In this document: positions 44,053 through 53,376 of the stretch, piece by piece
How the letters are laid out: each line of letters begins with the position of its first letter
Numbering within the stretch: the first letter of the stretch is position 1
NCBI GenBank assembly: GCA_964426655.1
Contig: CAYRQT010000001.1
Coordinates: 62,001 to 126,000 of the forward strand
Direction of reading: 5' to 3'
DNA length: 64,000 bases
Source of the DNA: RGIG8306 sp964426655
Lineage (GTDB): Bacteria; Bacillota; Clostridia; Lachnospirales; Lachnospiraceae
Notes under the pieces: model-generated
Databases searched by the model: none
Seen by the model: only the letters and a program-made list of their open reading frames with translations
Told to the model about the DNA's origin: nothing
Program-made: the position numbers and the translations under genes

Positions 44053-45463
44053 ACTGCACCTGTACCTGCTTTTCATTTATCTCTTCTGCTTCAGCCTCTG
44101 CCTTTTCTGCCTCTTCTGCCAGCGCCGCCTGTATCATCAGGGAGCACTCCACCCTTTTTCGTTCCATTTCACACCCTATGTCATAGGCATCCGTAAGTGA
44201 ACCATGGAATTTTTGAGAATTTGCCGCACAACCTCCGCTACAATAAAATCTGGCAAAGCAACTTTTACATTTTTCTTTGGCATACACATTACAAAGCTTA
44301 AATTCTCCCTGAATATCCTCTCTGACAACCCCGGCATCTACATTTCCCATCAGAAATTCTTCCTGTCCAACAAACTGGTGGCAGGGATATAAATCCCCCC
44401 ATGGCGTAACCGCCAGATATTCTGTCCCCGACCCGCAGCCGGACAGCCGCTTTGCCACGCAGGGCCCCTGGTTTAAATCAATCATGAAATGAAAGAAATT
44501 AAATCCTTTGCCCTCCTTCTTTCGTTTCAGATATTCCTTTGCCAACAAATCATATTCCTCCATGATTGCGGGCAGGTCTTCCTCGCGAATGGCATAAGGC
44601 TCCGAGGCCTCCGCTACCACCGGTTCCACGGAAATCTGACTAAATCCCAAATCTGCAAAATGGAGCACGTCCTTTGAAAAATCCAGATTATTCCGAGTAA
44701 ACGTTCCACGCACGTAATATTTGGTCTGGCCTCTGCTTTCTGCAAATTTCTGAAACTTAGGCACAATGATGTCATAGCTTCCCCTTCCATTTCTGAAGGG
44801 CCGCATTTTATCATTGATTTCCGGCCGACCATCCAAGGACAAGACCACATTGGCCATTTCCCGATTACAGAATGCCATAATCTCCTCATTTAACAAAATG
44901 CCGTTCGTGGTCAATGTAAAGCGGAATTTTTTGTGATGGGCCTCTTCCTGAGAACGGCCATATGCCACCAAGTCTTTTACCACCTGCCAGTTCATAAGAG
45001 GCTCTCCCCCAAAGAAATCCACCTCCAGATTAATGCGGTTTCCTGAATTGGCAATAAGGAAATCCAATGCCTTTTTTCCCACCTCATAGGACATCAGTGC
45101 TCTGCGGCCGTGATATTCCCCTTCTTCCGCAAAACAGTACTGACAGGCCAGGTTACAATCATGGGCAATATGCAGGCACAGTGCCTTTACCACTGTTTTC
45201 CTCTTTTTAAAATCCATTATATAATTCTGATAAATGTCCGGTGCAAAAAGCAAACCTTCCGCTTTCAGGTCTTCTATTTCTTCCAGAGCCTCTTTAATAT
45301 CTTCAGAAGCATATTTCTCTTTCAGAACGGCCCTGATGGTTTCCTGATCCTCTTTTTCATACAGGGCTATGGCATCATAAACCAGATCATCCACCACATG
45401 TACGGATCCGGAATTCACATCCAGTACCATATTGTACCCATTGTTTTTATATTGATGTATCAT
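44045..45463 (-). CDS. scfB: SCIFF maturase, radical SAM/SPASM thioether-forming enzyme
   Basis: A 472-residue radical SAM peptide maturase. A short N-terminal RRE-like recognition region (about 1-90) precedes the SAM cluster motif CNLACQYC (Cys103, Cys107, Cys110). The C-terminal SPASM region has cysteines in GCGSGTEYLAV, LYPCHQFVG, CNVYAKEKCKSCFARFYCSGGC and IGCEME. It forms thioether crosslinks in the SCIFF peptide coded just upstream. ATG 45463 is taken because GGAG lies 5 bases upstream; the frame opens at 45541 inside the terminator. It overlaps the tgt start by 8 bases. Confidence 0.95.
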   Translation of the reverse strand: MIHQYKNNGYNMVLDVNSGSVHVVDDLVYDAIALYEKEDQETIRAVLKEKYASEDIKEALEEIEDLKAEGLLFAPDIYQNYIMDFKKRKTVVKALCLHIAHDCNLACQYCFAEEGEYHGRRALMSYEVGKKALDFLIANSGNRINLEVDFFGGEPLMNWQVVKDLVAYGRSQEEAHHKKFRFTLTTNGILLNEEIMAFCNREMANVVLSLDGRPEINDKMRPFRNGRGSYDIIVPKFQKFAESRGQTKYYVRGTFTRNNLDFSKDVLHFADLGFSQISVEPVVAEASEPYAIREEDLPAIMEEYDLLAKEYLKRKKEGKGFNFFHFMIDLNQGPCVAKRLSGCGSGTEYLAVTPWGDLYPCHQFVGQEEFLMGNVDAGVVREDIQGEFKLCNVYAKEKCKSCFARFYCSGGCAANSQKFHGSLTDAYDIGCEMERKRVECSLMIQAALAEEAEKAEAEAEEINEKQVQVQYV

Positions 45464-45492
45464 GCATACTCCTATTCTCCTTCGGTCCAGCG

Positions 45493-45534
45493 AAAAAAGG
45501 GTCTTACAAGAAAGCTCTTGTAACACCCCTTTTA
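45493..45534 (-). terminator. Hairpin between scfA and scfB
   Basis: AAAAGGG...TTACAAG pairs with CTTGTAA...CCCTTTT around a 6-base loop, followed by a T run on the minus strand. It lies 38 bases after scfA. Partial read-through would give much precursor and less maturase. Confidence 0.8.
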
Positions 45535-45571
45535 ACGGCACAGGCCGCTTTCGTCCCGTATCCCTTACAGC

Positions 45572-45712
45572 TTATTTGTTCTCGCAGCTCTGATTGCCTA
45601 CTGTGCAGGATGTTTTGCAGGCAGACTGACAGGATGTCTGGCATTCGCCGCAGCCGCCCTTTTTCATGGTGTTTTTCAATGTGTTGTTGGTTAATGTTTT
45701 AATTCTTTTCAT
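45572..45712 (-). CDS. scfA: SCIFF precursor peptide (six cysteines in forty-five residues)
   Basis: A 46-residue ribosomal peptide precursor. The leader MKRIKTLTNNTLKNTMKK is followed by a Cys-rich core with cysteines at 21, 24, 28, 32, 36 and 43, exactly six, and it ends SCENK. This is the near-universal Clostridia SCIFF peptide, matured by the ScfB radical SAM enzyme downstream. GGAGG lies 8 bases before the ATG, and a strong promoter lies about 50 bases upstream. The biological role of SCIFF is not established. No exporter or protease gene is adjacent. Confidence 0.96.
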   Translation of the reverse strand: MKRIKTLTNNTLKNTMKKGGCGECQTSCQSACKTSCTVGNQSCENK

Positions 45713-45759
45713 GGATTTTACCTCCTGTGCCATGCCTATGCATGCCATACCTTCCTTTT

Positions 45760-45789
45760 ATTATAGAATGAGAACAATTCCTCTGTCAA
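45760..45789 (-). promoter_or_regulatory. Promoter of scfA-scfB
   Basis: TTGACA (45789-45784), 18 bases, TATAAT (45765-45760): consensus in all 12 positions. The leader holds two GGCATG copies ahead of the ribosome site. Confidence 0.85.
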
Positions 45790-45803
45790 GGCTTTCCCGA
45801 CAG

Positions 45804-47243
45804 TCAGGCTTTATTCAACTCCTCTTCCAAAATTTCTCTGGAAGCCGCCGGATCCGCTTTTCCTTTCATGACCTTCATGACCTGCCCCATTAAAAATCCC
45901 ATGGCTTTGGTTTTCCCGCCTTTATAATCTGATACAGACTGCGGGTTGGCCGCTAAAATTTTCTGAATGGTTTCTCTAAGGGCCGCCGTATCGTTTACCA
46001 TTCCCAACCCGTGAGCCTCCACATAGGCTCCAGGTGCCACATCGTCCTTGAACATTACCTCAAAAACATCCTTGGCCACTGTCCTGTTGATTTTCCCGTC
46101 ACCAATGAGTTCAATCAGTTCTGCCAGATGCGCCGGCGAATAGGCAATTTGCTCCGGCTCCATCTCGTGTTCCTTGAGCAGACGCATGGTCTCCACCATG
46201 ATCCAGTTGGAAACTTCCTTCGCCTTATGACAAATGGCCTCTGTTGCTTCAAAGAGGTCTGCCAGCGCCTTGGAAGAAGTGAGTATATCCGCATCATAGT
46301 CTGGGATATCGTATGCTTCCTTATAGCGCAACCTTTTGGCGTCCCGTAGCTCCGGCTGCCTGCTGCGAATATCGGCAATTAGCGCCTCACTGACATGGAT
46401 AGGCACAAGATCCGGTTCCGGAAAATACCTGTAATCCTGGGCATCTTCCTTGGATCGCATAGCGTAGGAGTACTCTTTATTGTCATCCCAACGCCTGGTT
46501 TCCTGAATGACCGGTTTGCCTTCCTCTAGCAGTTCGATCTGTCGTTTTCTTTCTCCCTCAATGGCCCTTGCAATGGCTTTAAAAGAGTTCAGATTCTTCA
46601 TTTCCGTACGGGTTCCGAATTTACTGGTGCCCACTTCCCTTACAGAGAGGTTCACATCTGCACGCATGGACCCCTCCTGAAGCTTACAGTCAGAAGCCCC
46701 CAGGTATTGGATAATTAGCCGTAATTTGTCCAGGTAAGCGATCACTTCTTCCGCAGAACGCATATCCGGTTCAGAAACAATCTCAATTAAAGGAACACCG
46801 CTTCGGTTAAAATCCACCAAGGTGCAGTCTTCCCATTCGTCATGCACAAGTTTCCCCGCATCTTCTTCCATGTGAATCTCGTGGATGCCCACTTTCTTTT
46901 TCCCTGCTGCAGTTTCAATCTCCACAAATCCATTCCGGCAAATGGGATGATACAGCTGGGAAATCTGATAGGCCTGGGGATTATCCGGATAAAAATAATT
47001 TTTCCGGTCAAAGAGGGATTCTCTCGTAATGGCACAATTGGTGGCCAGCCCCACGGCAATGGCATGCTCCAGCACTTTTCTGTTCAACACAGGCAAAGAT
47101 CCCGGCATACCGGTGCAAACCGGACAGGTATGGGTATTGGGGGCTCCCCCAAAGGCCGTACTGCATCCGCAGAAGATTTTGGTTTTTGTGGCCAGCTCAA
47201 CATGCACTTCCAGTCCGATCACGGTTTCATATTGTTTAGACAT
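45804..47243 (-). CDS. gatB: Aspartyl/glutamyl-tRNA amidotransferase subunit B
   Basis: A 479-residue subunit that binds the mischarged tRNA and activates it with ATP. N-terminal ETVIGLEVHVELATKTKIFCGC and THTCPVC give the zinc-site cysteines, NRSGVPLIEIVSEPD is the conserved catalytic-region motif, and a YqeY-like tail domain ends the protein. ATG 47243 has GGAGG 8 bases upstream. It overlaps gatA by 8 bases. It is the last gene of aspS2-gatCAB. Confidence 0.97.
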   Translation of the reverse strand: MSKQYETVIGLEVHVELATKTKIFCGCSTAFGGAPNTHTCPVCTGMPGSLPVLNRKVLEHAIAVGLATNCAITRESLFDRKNYFYPDNPQAYQISQLYHPICRNGFVEIETAAGKKKVGIHEIHMEEDAGKLVHDEWEDCTLVDFNRSGVPLIEIVSEPDMRSAEEVIAYLDKLRLIIQYLGASDCKLQEGSMRADVNLSVREVGTSKFGTRTEMKNLNSFKAIARAIEGERKRQIELLEEGKPVIQETRRWDDNKEYSYAMRSKEDAQDYRYFPEPDLVPIHVSEALIADIRSRQPELRDAKRLRYKEAYDIPDYDADILTSSKALADLFEATEAICHKAKEVSNWIMVETMRLLKEHEMEPEQIAYSPAHLAELIELIGDGKINRTVAKDVFEVMFKDDVAPGAYVEAHGLGMVNDTAALRETIQKILAANPQSVSDYKGGKTKAMGFLMGQVMKVMKGKADPAASREILEEELNKA

Positions 47244-48720
47244 GCAGATCCCCTCCCTTCTGTACCATGGCAGGTCGTTCGTATGTATGGGTCTTTTCGA
47301 ATGAATAGGCTGCCCGGAAAAGGGTTTTTTCGGAAAATGCCTGCCCAATCATCTGCAGACCCACCGGCAACCCTTTTTTATCCGTTCCGCAGGGCAGGCT
47401 GATGCCTGGGAGGCCGGCCAGATTAATGGAAACCGTATATATATCTCCAAGATACATTTTTATGGGATCGTCCATGTTTTCCCCAATGGCCAGTGCTGTG
47501 GTAGGTGCCACAGGCCCCAGAAGAATATCATATTTTTCAAATGCCCGGTCAAAAGCCTGTTTAATCAGCGCTTTTGTCTTCAGCGCTTTTAAATAATAGG
47601 CATCATAATAGCCACTGCTAAGAACAAAAGAACCTAACATAATCCGGCGTTTCACCTCTGCGCCGAATCCCTCGGAGCGGGTCTTTTTATACATGTCGTG
47701 CAAGCCTTCAAAGTCCTTTGCCCGGAAACCATATTTCACACCGTCAAAACGGGCCAGATTGGAGCTAGCCTCTGCGCAGGCAATAATGTAATAGGCAGGA
47801 ATGGCGTACTCAACCAGCTCCAGATCAAATTCCTCTACAATTGCCCCCTTTTCAGCCAGGGCCTTTGCTGCAGCCAGAATATTGGCTTTCACATCCGGGT
47901 CCAGGCCTTCTCCAATATAGCCTCTGGGAATGCCGATTTTCAATCCTCTCACATCTTCCTGTAAAGCTTTGCTGAATCGATAGTCTTCGCATTTTACAGA
48001 GGTGGAATCCTTGGCATCATATCCTGCAATGGTCTCCAGAATAACGGCACAATCTGTCACATCCTTTGCCATGGGCCCAATCTGATCCAGAGAAGAGCCG
48101 TAAGCAATCATGCCATAACGGGATACCGTACCATATGTAGGTTTGATGCCAGTCACGCCGCAAAAAGATGCGGGCTGCCGGATGGATCCGCCAGTGTCCG
48201 TTCCCAACGCATAGGGTGCCATTTCTGCCGCCACAGCTGCCGCCGAACCGCCGGAAGAACCTCCCGGTACATGGGCTGTGTTCCAGGGATTATGGGTGAT
48301 GCCATAATAGGAAGTCTGGGTGGTGCTGCCCATGGCAAACTCGTCCATATTGGTTTTTCCAATGATGACCGCTCCCGCTTTTTCCAAGTTTTCCACTGCT
48401 GTGGCTGTAAAAGTAGGCACATAGGATTCCAAAATTTTAGAAGCGCAGGTGGTTTTTATCCCTTTGGTAGACAGCACATCCTTTATGGCCACCGGCACGC
48501 CGGCCAAAGGATGCTTCAGCCGCCCTTCTTCTATCTCTTTCTGTACCTGTACAGCCCGTTCCATGGCCCCTGCTTTATCCAACGTGATAAAGGCATGAAT
48601 GCTTTCTTCCCTGGACGCAATCTGATCCAGAAAGGCACGCAAAACTTCCGGTGCCGTATATCGGCCCTCCTGGATTTTTTTTCCCAGTTCCACCGCTGTA
48701 TATGCCGTAATCTCTTTCAT
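47236..48720 (-). CDS. gatA: Aspartyl/glutamyl-tRNA amidotransferase subunit A
   Basis: A 494-residue amidase-signature protein that releases ammonia from glutamine. The Ser-cisSer-Lys triad is visible: lysine in PVAIKDVLS, serine in PGGSSGGSAAAVAA, and the nucleophile in LGTDTGGSIRQPASF. It lies 15 bases after gatC and overlaps gatB, so the three subunits are made together. Confidence 0.97.
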   Translation of the reverse strand: MKEITAYTAVELGKKIQEGRYTAPEVLRAFLDQIASREESIHAFITLDKAGAMERAVQVQKEIEEGRLKHPLAGVPVAIKDVLSTKGIKTTCASKILESYVPTFTATAVENLEKAGAVIIGKTNMDEFAMGSTTQTSYYGITHNPWNTAHVPGGSSGGSAAAVAAEMAPYALGTDTGGSIRQPASFCGVTGIKPTYGTVSRYGMIAYGSSLDQIGPMAKDVTDCAVILETIAGYDAKDSTSVKCEDYRFSKALQEDVRGLKIGIPRGYIGEGLDPDVKANILAAAKALAEKGAIVEEFDLELVEYAIPAYYIIACAEASSNLARFDGVKYGFRAKDFEGLHDMYKKTRSEGFGAEVKRRIMLGSFVLSSGYYDAYYLKALKTKALIKQAFDRAFEKYDILLGPVAPTTALAIGENMDDPIKMYLGDIYTVSINLAGLPGISLPCGTDKKGLPVGLQMIGQAFSEKTLFRAAYSFEKTHTYERPAMVQKGGDLHV

Positions 48721-48735
48721 GATTGTTGTCCTTCC

Positions 48736-49023
48736 TTATTCTACGGTTTTGGGGACTTTATAGCAGCCATCTTTTTTCTCAGGTGCATTGGCCAGCATCT
48801 CATCCCGCATATCGCCGTTTGTTACTTCATCCTCCCGAAATACATTTGACAAAGGGAAGGCATGGGACATGGGTGTAACCCCCTCCGTGTCCAGATTATT
48901 CAACGTGTCAATGTAATCCAACATCCGGCCCATATCCACTTTCGCCTGCTCTTTTTCTTCCGAAGACAGGCTCAGTTTTGCCAAAATACTGACATACGCA
49001 ATGGTTTCATCTGTTATTTGCAT
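48736..49023 (-). CDS. gatC: Aspartyl/glutamyl-tRNA amidotransferase subunit C
   Basis: A 95-residue belt subunit that holds GatA and GatB together. The helical N terminus ITDETIAYVSILAKLSLSSEE and LDYIDTLNNLDTEGVTPMSH are family typical. ATG 49023 has AAAGGAG 6 bases upstream; the frame opens a little earlier at 49047. It lies 13 bases after aspS2. Confidence 0.95.
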   Translation of the reverse strand: MQITDETIAYVSILAKLSLSSEEKEQAKVDMGRMLDYIDTLNNLDTEGVTPMSHAFPLSNVFREDEVTNGDMRDEMLANAPEKKDGCYKVPKTVE

Positions 49024-49036
49024 GTCAAACTCCTTT

Positions 49037-50368
49037 CTAAGGTTCAAGACGATTTACATCCCTGGGGAACAGGGTGGTTTCTCTGACGTTACTCTCTTCT
49101 AAAAGCCGCATGGTCAGCCTCTCCAGGCCAAGGCCAAGACCGCCGTGGGGGGGCATGCCATATTTAAAAATCATCAGATAAGAAGCAATATCTTCCGGAT
49201 CCATATTTCTAGCCTGCATTTTGTCCAGAATTTGCTGATAATCATGTATTCTCTGTCCACCTGTGGTAATTTCCATCCCCTTATACAACAAATCAAAACT
49301 TAAGGTGAACCGGGGATCGGCCGGATCGTCCATAGCATAAAATGGTCTCTTTTTAGAAGGATAATGGGTTACAAACACAAAATCACTGCCTTCTTTTTCC
49401 TGGAAATATTTGCCAATCAGCTGCTCCTCCTCAGGCTCCAGATCATAGGGGTTGCGAATTTTACGATGGTAAGTTTCTGCCACCAGTTCTTTTGCCTCAT
49501 CAAATCGTACAGCAGGAATGTGCTCCAGACTGGGAAGGGAAACCTGTAATAGCTTCAGCTCTTTTTCATATTCTTTTCCCAAAAGTTCCATGGTGTATTT
49601 TAAGAAGCCTGTCTCCATTTCCATAATGTCTTTAAAGGAGTCAATAAATCCCATTTCAAAGTCCAGAGAGGTATACTCGTTTAAATGCCGGGTGGTGTTA
49701 TGCTTTTCGGCCCGGAAAACCGGCCCCACTTCAAACACTCTGTCATATACGCCCACCATGGTCTGCTTATAAAATTGAGGGCTTTGAGCCAGCTCTGCCT
49801 TTTTATTAAAATAATCCAGCCGAAAAATGTTGGCCCCCCCTTCTGCGCCTCTTGCCACAATTTTGGGGGTGTGGATTTCCGTAAAGCCCTGCTGATGGAG
49901 AAAATCCCGAAATCCTCTTACGATGCCTTCCTGTATGCGGAATTTGGCCCGCTCCTTTATATTGCGAAGGGAGATTGGCCTAAGGCCCAGCTTTGTTTCC
50001 AGAGTGGCATTCATTTTCCACTTGGAAATTTGCAGGGGCAGGGGCTCTGCAGGGGTGGACAAAATGGTAAGTGCCGTCAGATGGATCTCAAAGCCGGCAG
50101 GTGCCCGGTCGTCTGCTACTGCTTTTCCCTCTGCCTCCACCGTACAGGCTTCCCGCACATTTTCCAGAGAAAATGCAGCTGCTTTTGCATCGTACACGCA
50201 CTGAACCAGCCCTTCTGCCTTGCGCAAAACCACAAATGTTACCTCGCCCATGTCCCTGATTACATGCACGGTCCCCCGCATTCTGACAGTTTCCTCTTTT
50301 TGTGCCGCCTGAAGGGCTTCTGCCACACTGAATGTTCCATTTTGAATTTTTCCTGATATCTGCTCCAT
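49037..50368 (-). CDS. aspS2: Archaeal-type, probably non-discriminating aspartyl-tRNA synthetase
   Basis: A 443-residue class II synthetase without the bacterial GAD insertion, so of the archaeal/eukaryotic AspRS type. It has an N-terminal OB fold (VRMRGTVHVIRDMGEVTFVVLR), motif 2 with FEVGPVFRAEKHNTTRHLNEY and motif 3 GGLGLGLERLTMRLL. Placed directly before gatCAB and behind a T-box, it most likely charges both tRNA(Asp) and tRNA(Asn), with GatCAB converting Asp-tRNA(Asn) to Asn-tRNA(Asn). A separate bacterial AspRS is coded at 18879-20666. Discriminating behaviour cannot be proven from sequence. Confidence 0.93.
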   Translation of the reverse strand: MEQISGKIQNGTFSVAEALQAAQKEETVRMRGTVHVIRDMGEVTFVVLRKAEGLVQCVYDAKAAAFSLENVREACTVEAEGKAVADDRAPAGFEIHLTALTILSTPAEPLPLQISKWKMNATLETKLGLRPISLRNIKERAKFRIQEGIVRGFRDFLHQQGFTEIHTPKIVARGAEGGANIFRLDYFNKKAELAQSPQFYKQTMVGVYDRVFEVGPVFRAEKHNTTRHLNEYTSLDFEMGFIDSFKDIMEMETGFLKYTMELLGKEYEKELKLLQVSLPSLEHIPAVRFDEAKELVAETYHRKIRNPYDLEPEEEQLIGKYFQEKEGSDFVFVTHYPSKKRPFYAMDDPADPRFTLSFDLLYKGMEITTGGQRIHDYQQILDKMQARNMDPEDIASYLMIFKYGMPPHGGLGLGLERLTMRLLEESNVRETTLFPRDVNRLEP

Positions 50369-50390
50369 TGCCGATGATCCTTTCTCGTAC

Positions 50391-50648
50391 ATAAAAATGC
50401 CCCGGAGCGCAAATGCACTCCGGGGTGTCTAAAATCAAATCTAAACACGGTACCACCCGTTTTCATCCCTGCCTGACAGAGACCTCCTGCACGTAACGTG
50501 TGCCTGCGGACAACGCTAGCCTTATCCGGTTCACATTGCCAGCTCCAGAGTGTTCCCACATCCAGTCCCTCCTGCCTGCGCTCTCAGTCGGTGACGCCTG
50601 CTTCCTGTCGAGTTTCTTAGAATAGAGTCTCTTTCACAGCTGTTTTCA
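50391..50648 (-). promoter_or_regulatory. T-box leader of aspS2-gatCAB
   Basis: The T-box core CGGGTGGTACCGTG lies at about 50459-50446. A GC-rich terminator (50426-50399) with TTTTTAT follows just before the aspS2 ribosome site. A stem II (CGGATAA/TTGTCCG) and a long stem I region lie upstream. The triplet before the conserved GTGAAC between stems I and II is AAT, an asparagine codon, so uncharged tRNA(Asn) is the likely signal. I could not pair stem I fully, so the specifier is tentative. Confidence 0.9.
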
Positions 50649-50654
50649 TATCTG

Positions 50655-50684
50655 TTAGACTAGCACAAAACCCATCCTTTGGCA
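50655..50684 (-). promoter_or_regulatory. Promoter of the T-box operon
   Basis: TTGCCA, 17 bases, TAGTCT with an extended TGC before the -10, located just after the dapL stop. Confidence 0.5.
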
Positions 50685-50692
50685 AGGTTTTC

Positions 50693-51913
50693 TTATATTT
50701 TCATGTTTTTAATCCGCTCCAAAGCTTCCAGAGTGTTTTCGTAAGTGCCAAAAGCAGTCAGACGGAAATACCCTTCTCCATGAGGGCCAAACCCGGATCC
50801 GGGGGTGCCAACCACCTGTGCCTGGTCCAACAGGAAATCAAAAAATTCCCAGCTGGTCATTTTCCCAGGCGTTTTCAGCCATACATAGGGCGCATTAACA
50901 CCGCCATACACATCAAACCCCTGGCCGGAAAGCGTTTCCCGAATAATGGCAGCATTCTTCATGTAATAGGCCACCTGCTCACCGGTTTCTTTCAACCCCT
51001 GGGTGCTGTAAGCTGCCTCACCGGCTCGCTGAATAATGTAGGGTGCACCATTAAATTTAGTTCCGTGCCGTCTGGCCCACAGACTGTGAAGACTCACATC
51101 GCCGCAGCGCAAATCCTTCGGTACCACGGTATAGCCAAGGCGGGTGCCTGTAAATCCAGACTTTTTAGAGAAACTGTGCAGTTCTATGGCACAGGTGCGC
51201 GCTCCGGGGCAGGCATAAATGGTGTGGGGCACATCTTCTTCACTGATATAGGCCTCATATGCGGCATCGTAAATGATGACACTGCCTTCCCGATTGGCGT
51301 AATCCACCCATTCCTGAAGCTGATCCTTTGTAATGGTGGAACCGGTGGGATTGTTGGGAAAACAGAGATAGATGATATCTGCCCGGGTTTTGGGTAGCTC
51401 CGGCACAAAATGGTTTTCTGCGGTACAGGGCATGTACACCACCTTTGTCCACTTCCCTTCCGCCGCATCAAATTCGCCGGTACGTCCTTCCATGGCGTTG
51501 GCATCCACGTATACCGGGTACACCGGATCACATACCGCTATGATATTGTCCTTAGAGAAAATATCACCGATATTTCCGGAATCGGACTTGGCACCATCAC
51601 TGACAAAAATCTCATCTGCCGTCACATCCACATCGTAGGGTTTAAAATCCGCCTGCACAATGGCCTCCCGCAGAAAATCATACCCCAGATCCGGGGCATA
51701 TCCCCGGAAAGTGGCCGCATCTGCCATTTCATCTACAGCCTTATGCAAAGCAGTAATGACAGTGGGCACCAGGGGCTGCGTTACATCGCCGATGCCAAGG
51801 CTGATAACGGTCTGCTCCGGATGAGCTGCCTTATAGGCACTAACTTTCTTTGCCACAGTGGAAAATAGATAGCTGCCAGGCAGCTTCAGATAATTGTCAT
51901 TTATTTTAAACAT
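50693..51913 (-). CDS. dapL: LL-diaminopimelate aminotransferase
   Basis: A 406-residue PLP enzyme that makes LL-diaminopimelate directly from tetrahydrodipicolinate, the short lysine and cell-wall route of Clostridia and others. N-terminal KINDNYLKLPGSYLFSTVAKK is characteristic of DapL, as are LGIGDVTQPLVP, the FPNNPTGS motif and the PLP lysine in ELHSFSKKSGFTGTRLGY. ATG 51913 with AAGGAGG 7 bases upstream is the start. Monocistronic, ending just before the T-box promoter. Confidence 0.96.
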   Translation of the reverse strand: MFKINDNYLKLPGSYLFSTVAKKVSAYKAAHPEQTVISLGIGDVTQPLVPTVITALHKAVDEMADAATFRGYAPDLGYDFLREAIVQADFKPYDVDVTADEIFVSDGAKSDSGNIGDIFSKDNIIAVCDPVYPVYVDANAMEGRTGEFDAAEGKWTKVVYMPCTAENHFVPELPKTRADIIYLCFPNNPTGSTITKDQLQEWVDYANREGSVIIYDAAYEAYISEEDVPHTIYACPGARTCAIELHSFSKKSGFTGTRLGYTVVPKDLRCGDVSLHSLWARRHGTKFNGAPYIIQRAGEAAYSTQGLKETGEQVAYYMKNAAIIRETLSGQGFDVYGGVNAPYVWLKTPGKMTSWEFFDFLLDQAQVVGTPGSGFGPHGEGYFRLTAFGTYENTLEALERIKNMKI

Positions 51914-51942
51914 CACAGAACCTCCTTCTTTCATTAGGGAAT

Positions 51943-51972
51943 ATCTTAATATATGGTCCGTTGTCTTGTCAA
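51943..51972 (-). promoter_or_regulatory. Promoter of dapL
   Basis: TTGACA (51972-51967), 18 bases, TAAGAT (51948-51943). It begins in the 3' end of the AI-2E family gene. Confidence 0.55.
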
Positions 51973-51976
51973 TGCC

Positions 51977-53218
51977 TTACGCTTTCGGATTTCCCCTGTC
52001 TGAAGATTCTGCAGTATTTTGCTCCTGCTTCTCCCCTTTCTCTGCCCCCTTTTCCCCTCCGGAAAGGGGAATCAGTTCAATTTCTTTGGAGATGGGCAAT
52101 CCCTTCCGAAAGCGGTTAATATCCTGAACCAACACTTTGACATTCAGAATCAGGGAATCAAATGCCCCATAGGAAAAGAGCTCCAGTACTACAATGCCAA
52201 CGGGCACTGCGATAATCATTCCTCCCACGCCGGCAACCTTGTATCCGAGAAACAAAAACAGCATGGTCAGCATAGGATTAAGCCCCATACTGTCTCCCAC
52301 GATTTTGGGCGTAATCAGCTGTCTGGTGGCAGAAGCGGCTACATAAATCAGCAAAAGCCAAAGGGCCTGATAGTAATTTCCGGTCACCACTTCAAAAATA
52401 CACCAGGGTATCATTGCCGTTCCTGTGCCAAATACGGGCAAAAAATCCAGCACGGCAATCAGAAAAGCTATCAGTCCAAAATAAGGTACACGCAAAAGCC
52501 CAAGGCCCAGCAGTAAAATGGCAAATACCACAAACATAATTTTAAACTGTGCCGAAAAGTACCCTCCAATCAGGGATTTTGTCCGCTTTTGAAGCTTTTC
52601 CCAGTAATATTTAACACTGGTAAATACAAATATTCCCATAAATCGGTGGATTTTTTCCCGGTCCGCCAGAAAAAAATATGCCGAAAGCACCATGAGAATG
52701 GCCCCCAGGAAAATATCAGGAATTTCCTTTACAATGCTGCCTGTACCGGAAATCAGACTGGACCCGAGGGGCTTGACCCATTCACTAAAATATGTCAGAG
52801 GGTCTGCCAGGAAATCCATGAGCCATTTATACACGCTGTCCGGAAGGATTTTCTGAAGGCTGTCAGAATGACTGATGACGCTGTTAAGGCTGTTTGTAAT
52901 GTTGGTGATCAGGTTAGGAATGATGACGGCAAGTCCCTGAAGCCGGTGAACGGCAAAAACACTAATGCCGTATATGGCCCCCAGAACAGCCGCGATGACC
53001 AGAGCAATCAGAAGCACTGACCCATGACGCCGCACGATTTTCAGCCGCTTTTCCAAAAAACGCACCACCGGATTGGCAATCAGGGCCACAATCCATCCAA
53101 TCACAAAGGGAATAAAATAGAAAATGATACGGGGCAGTATATAGATCACAAAAAGCACCACTAGAATGGGAACCAGTATGTTCAATGCGATACGGCAGTA
53201 CTTTTTAAAATAATCCAC
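51977..53218 (-). CDS. AI-2E/PerM family membrane protein
   Basis: A 413-residue membrane protein of the AI-2E transporter/PerM family, about eight helices with the central non-membrane stretch typical of the group. Family functions vary (quorum signal export, ion antiport, envelope roles), and this one cannot be assigned. A GTG start at 53218 is preferred because AGGAGG lies 6 bases upstream; an ATG at 53257 precedes this site. The C terminus is charged and low in complexity (Glu/Lys/Ser rich). Strong own promoter. Confidence 0.85.
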   Translation of the reverse strand: MDYFKKYCRIALNILVPILVVLFVIYILPRIIFYFIPFVIGWIVALIANPVVRFLEKRLKIVRRHGSVLLIALVIAAVLGAIYGISVFAVHRLQGLAVIIPNLITNITNSLNSVISHSDSLQKILPDSVYKWLMDFLADPLTYFSEWVKPLGSSLISGTGSIVKEIPDIFLGAILMVLSAYFFLADREKIHRFMGIFVFTSVKYYWEKLQKRTKSLIGGYFSAQFKIMFVVFAILLLGLGLLRVPYFGLIAFLIAVLDFLPVFGTGTAMIPWCIFEVVTGNYYQALWLLLIYVAASATRQLITPKIVGDSMGLNPMLTMLFLFLGYKVAGVGGMIIAVPVGIVVLELFSYGAFDSLILNVKVLVQDINRFRKGLPISKEIELIPLSGGEKGAEKGEKQEQNTAESSDRGNPKA

Positions 53219-53273
53219 AAAACACCTCCTGGATAAGGATAATCCGGTCAAAGTCAATACGTTGCCTGTTATT

Positions 53274-53301
53274 ATTATACCTGTACTGTGTCGCTTGTCA
53301 A
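53274..53301 (-). promoter_or_regulatory. Promoter of the AI-2E family gene
   Basis: TTGACA (53301-53296), 16 bases, TATAAT (53279-53274), consensus at every position. Confidence 0.8.
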
Positions 53302-53376
53302 ACCACTTCCGTTATGTCAAATCTAAAAAAAGCATGTCAATTTTAACGAATTCCTTACGATAAGCCATTGAGATCC

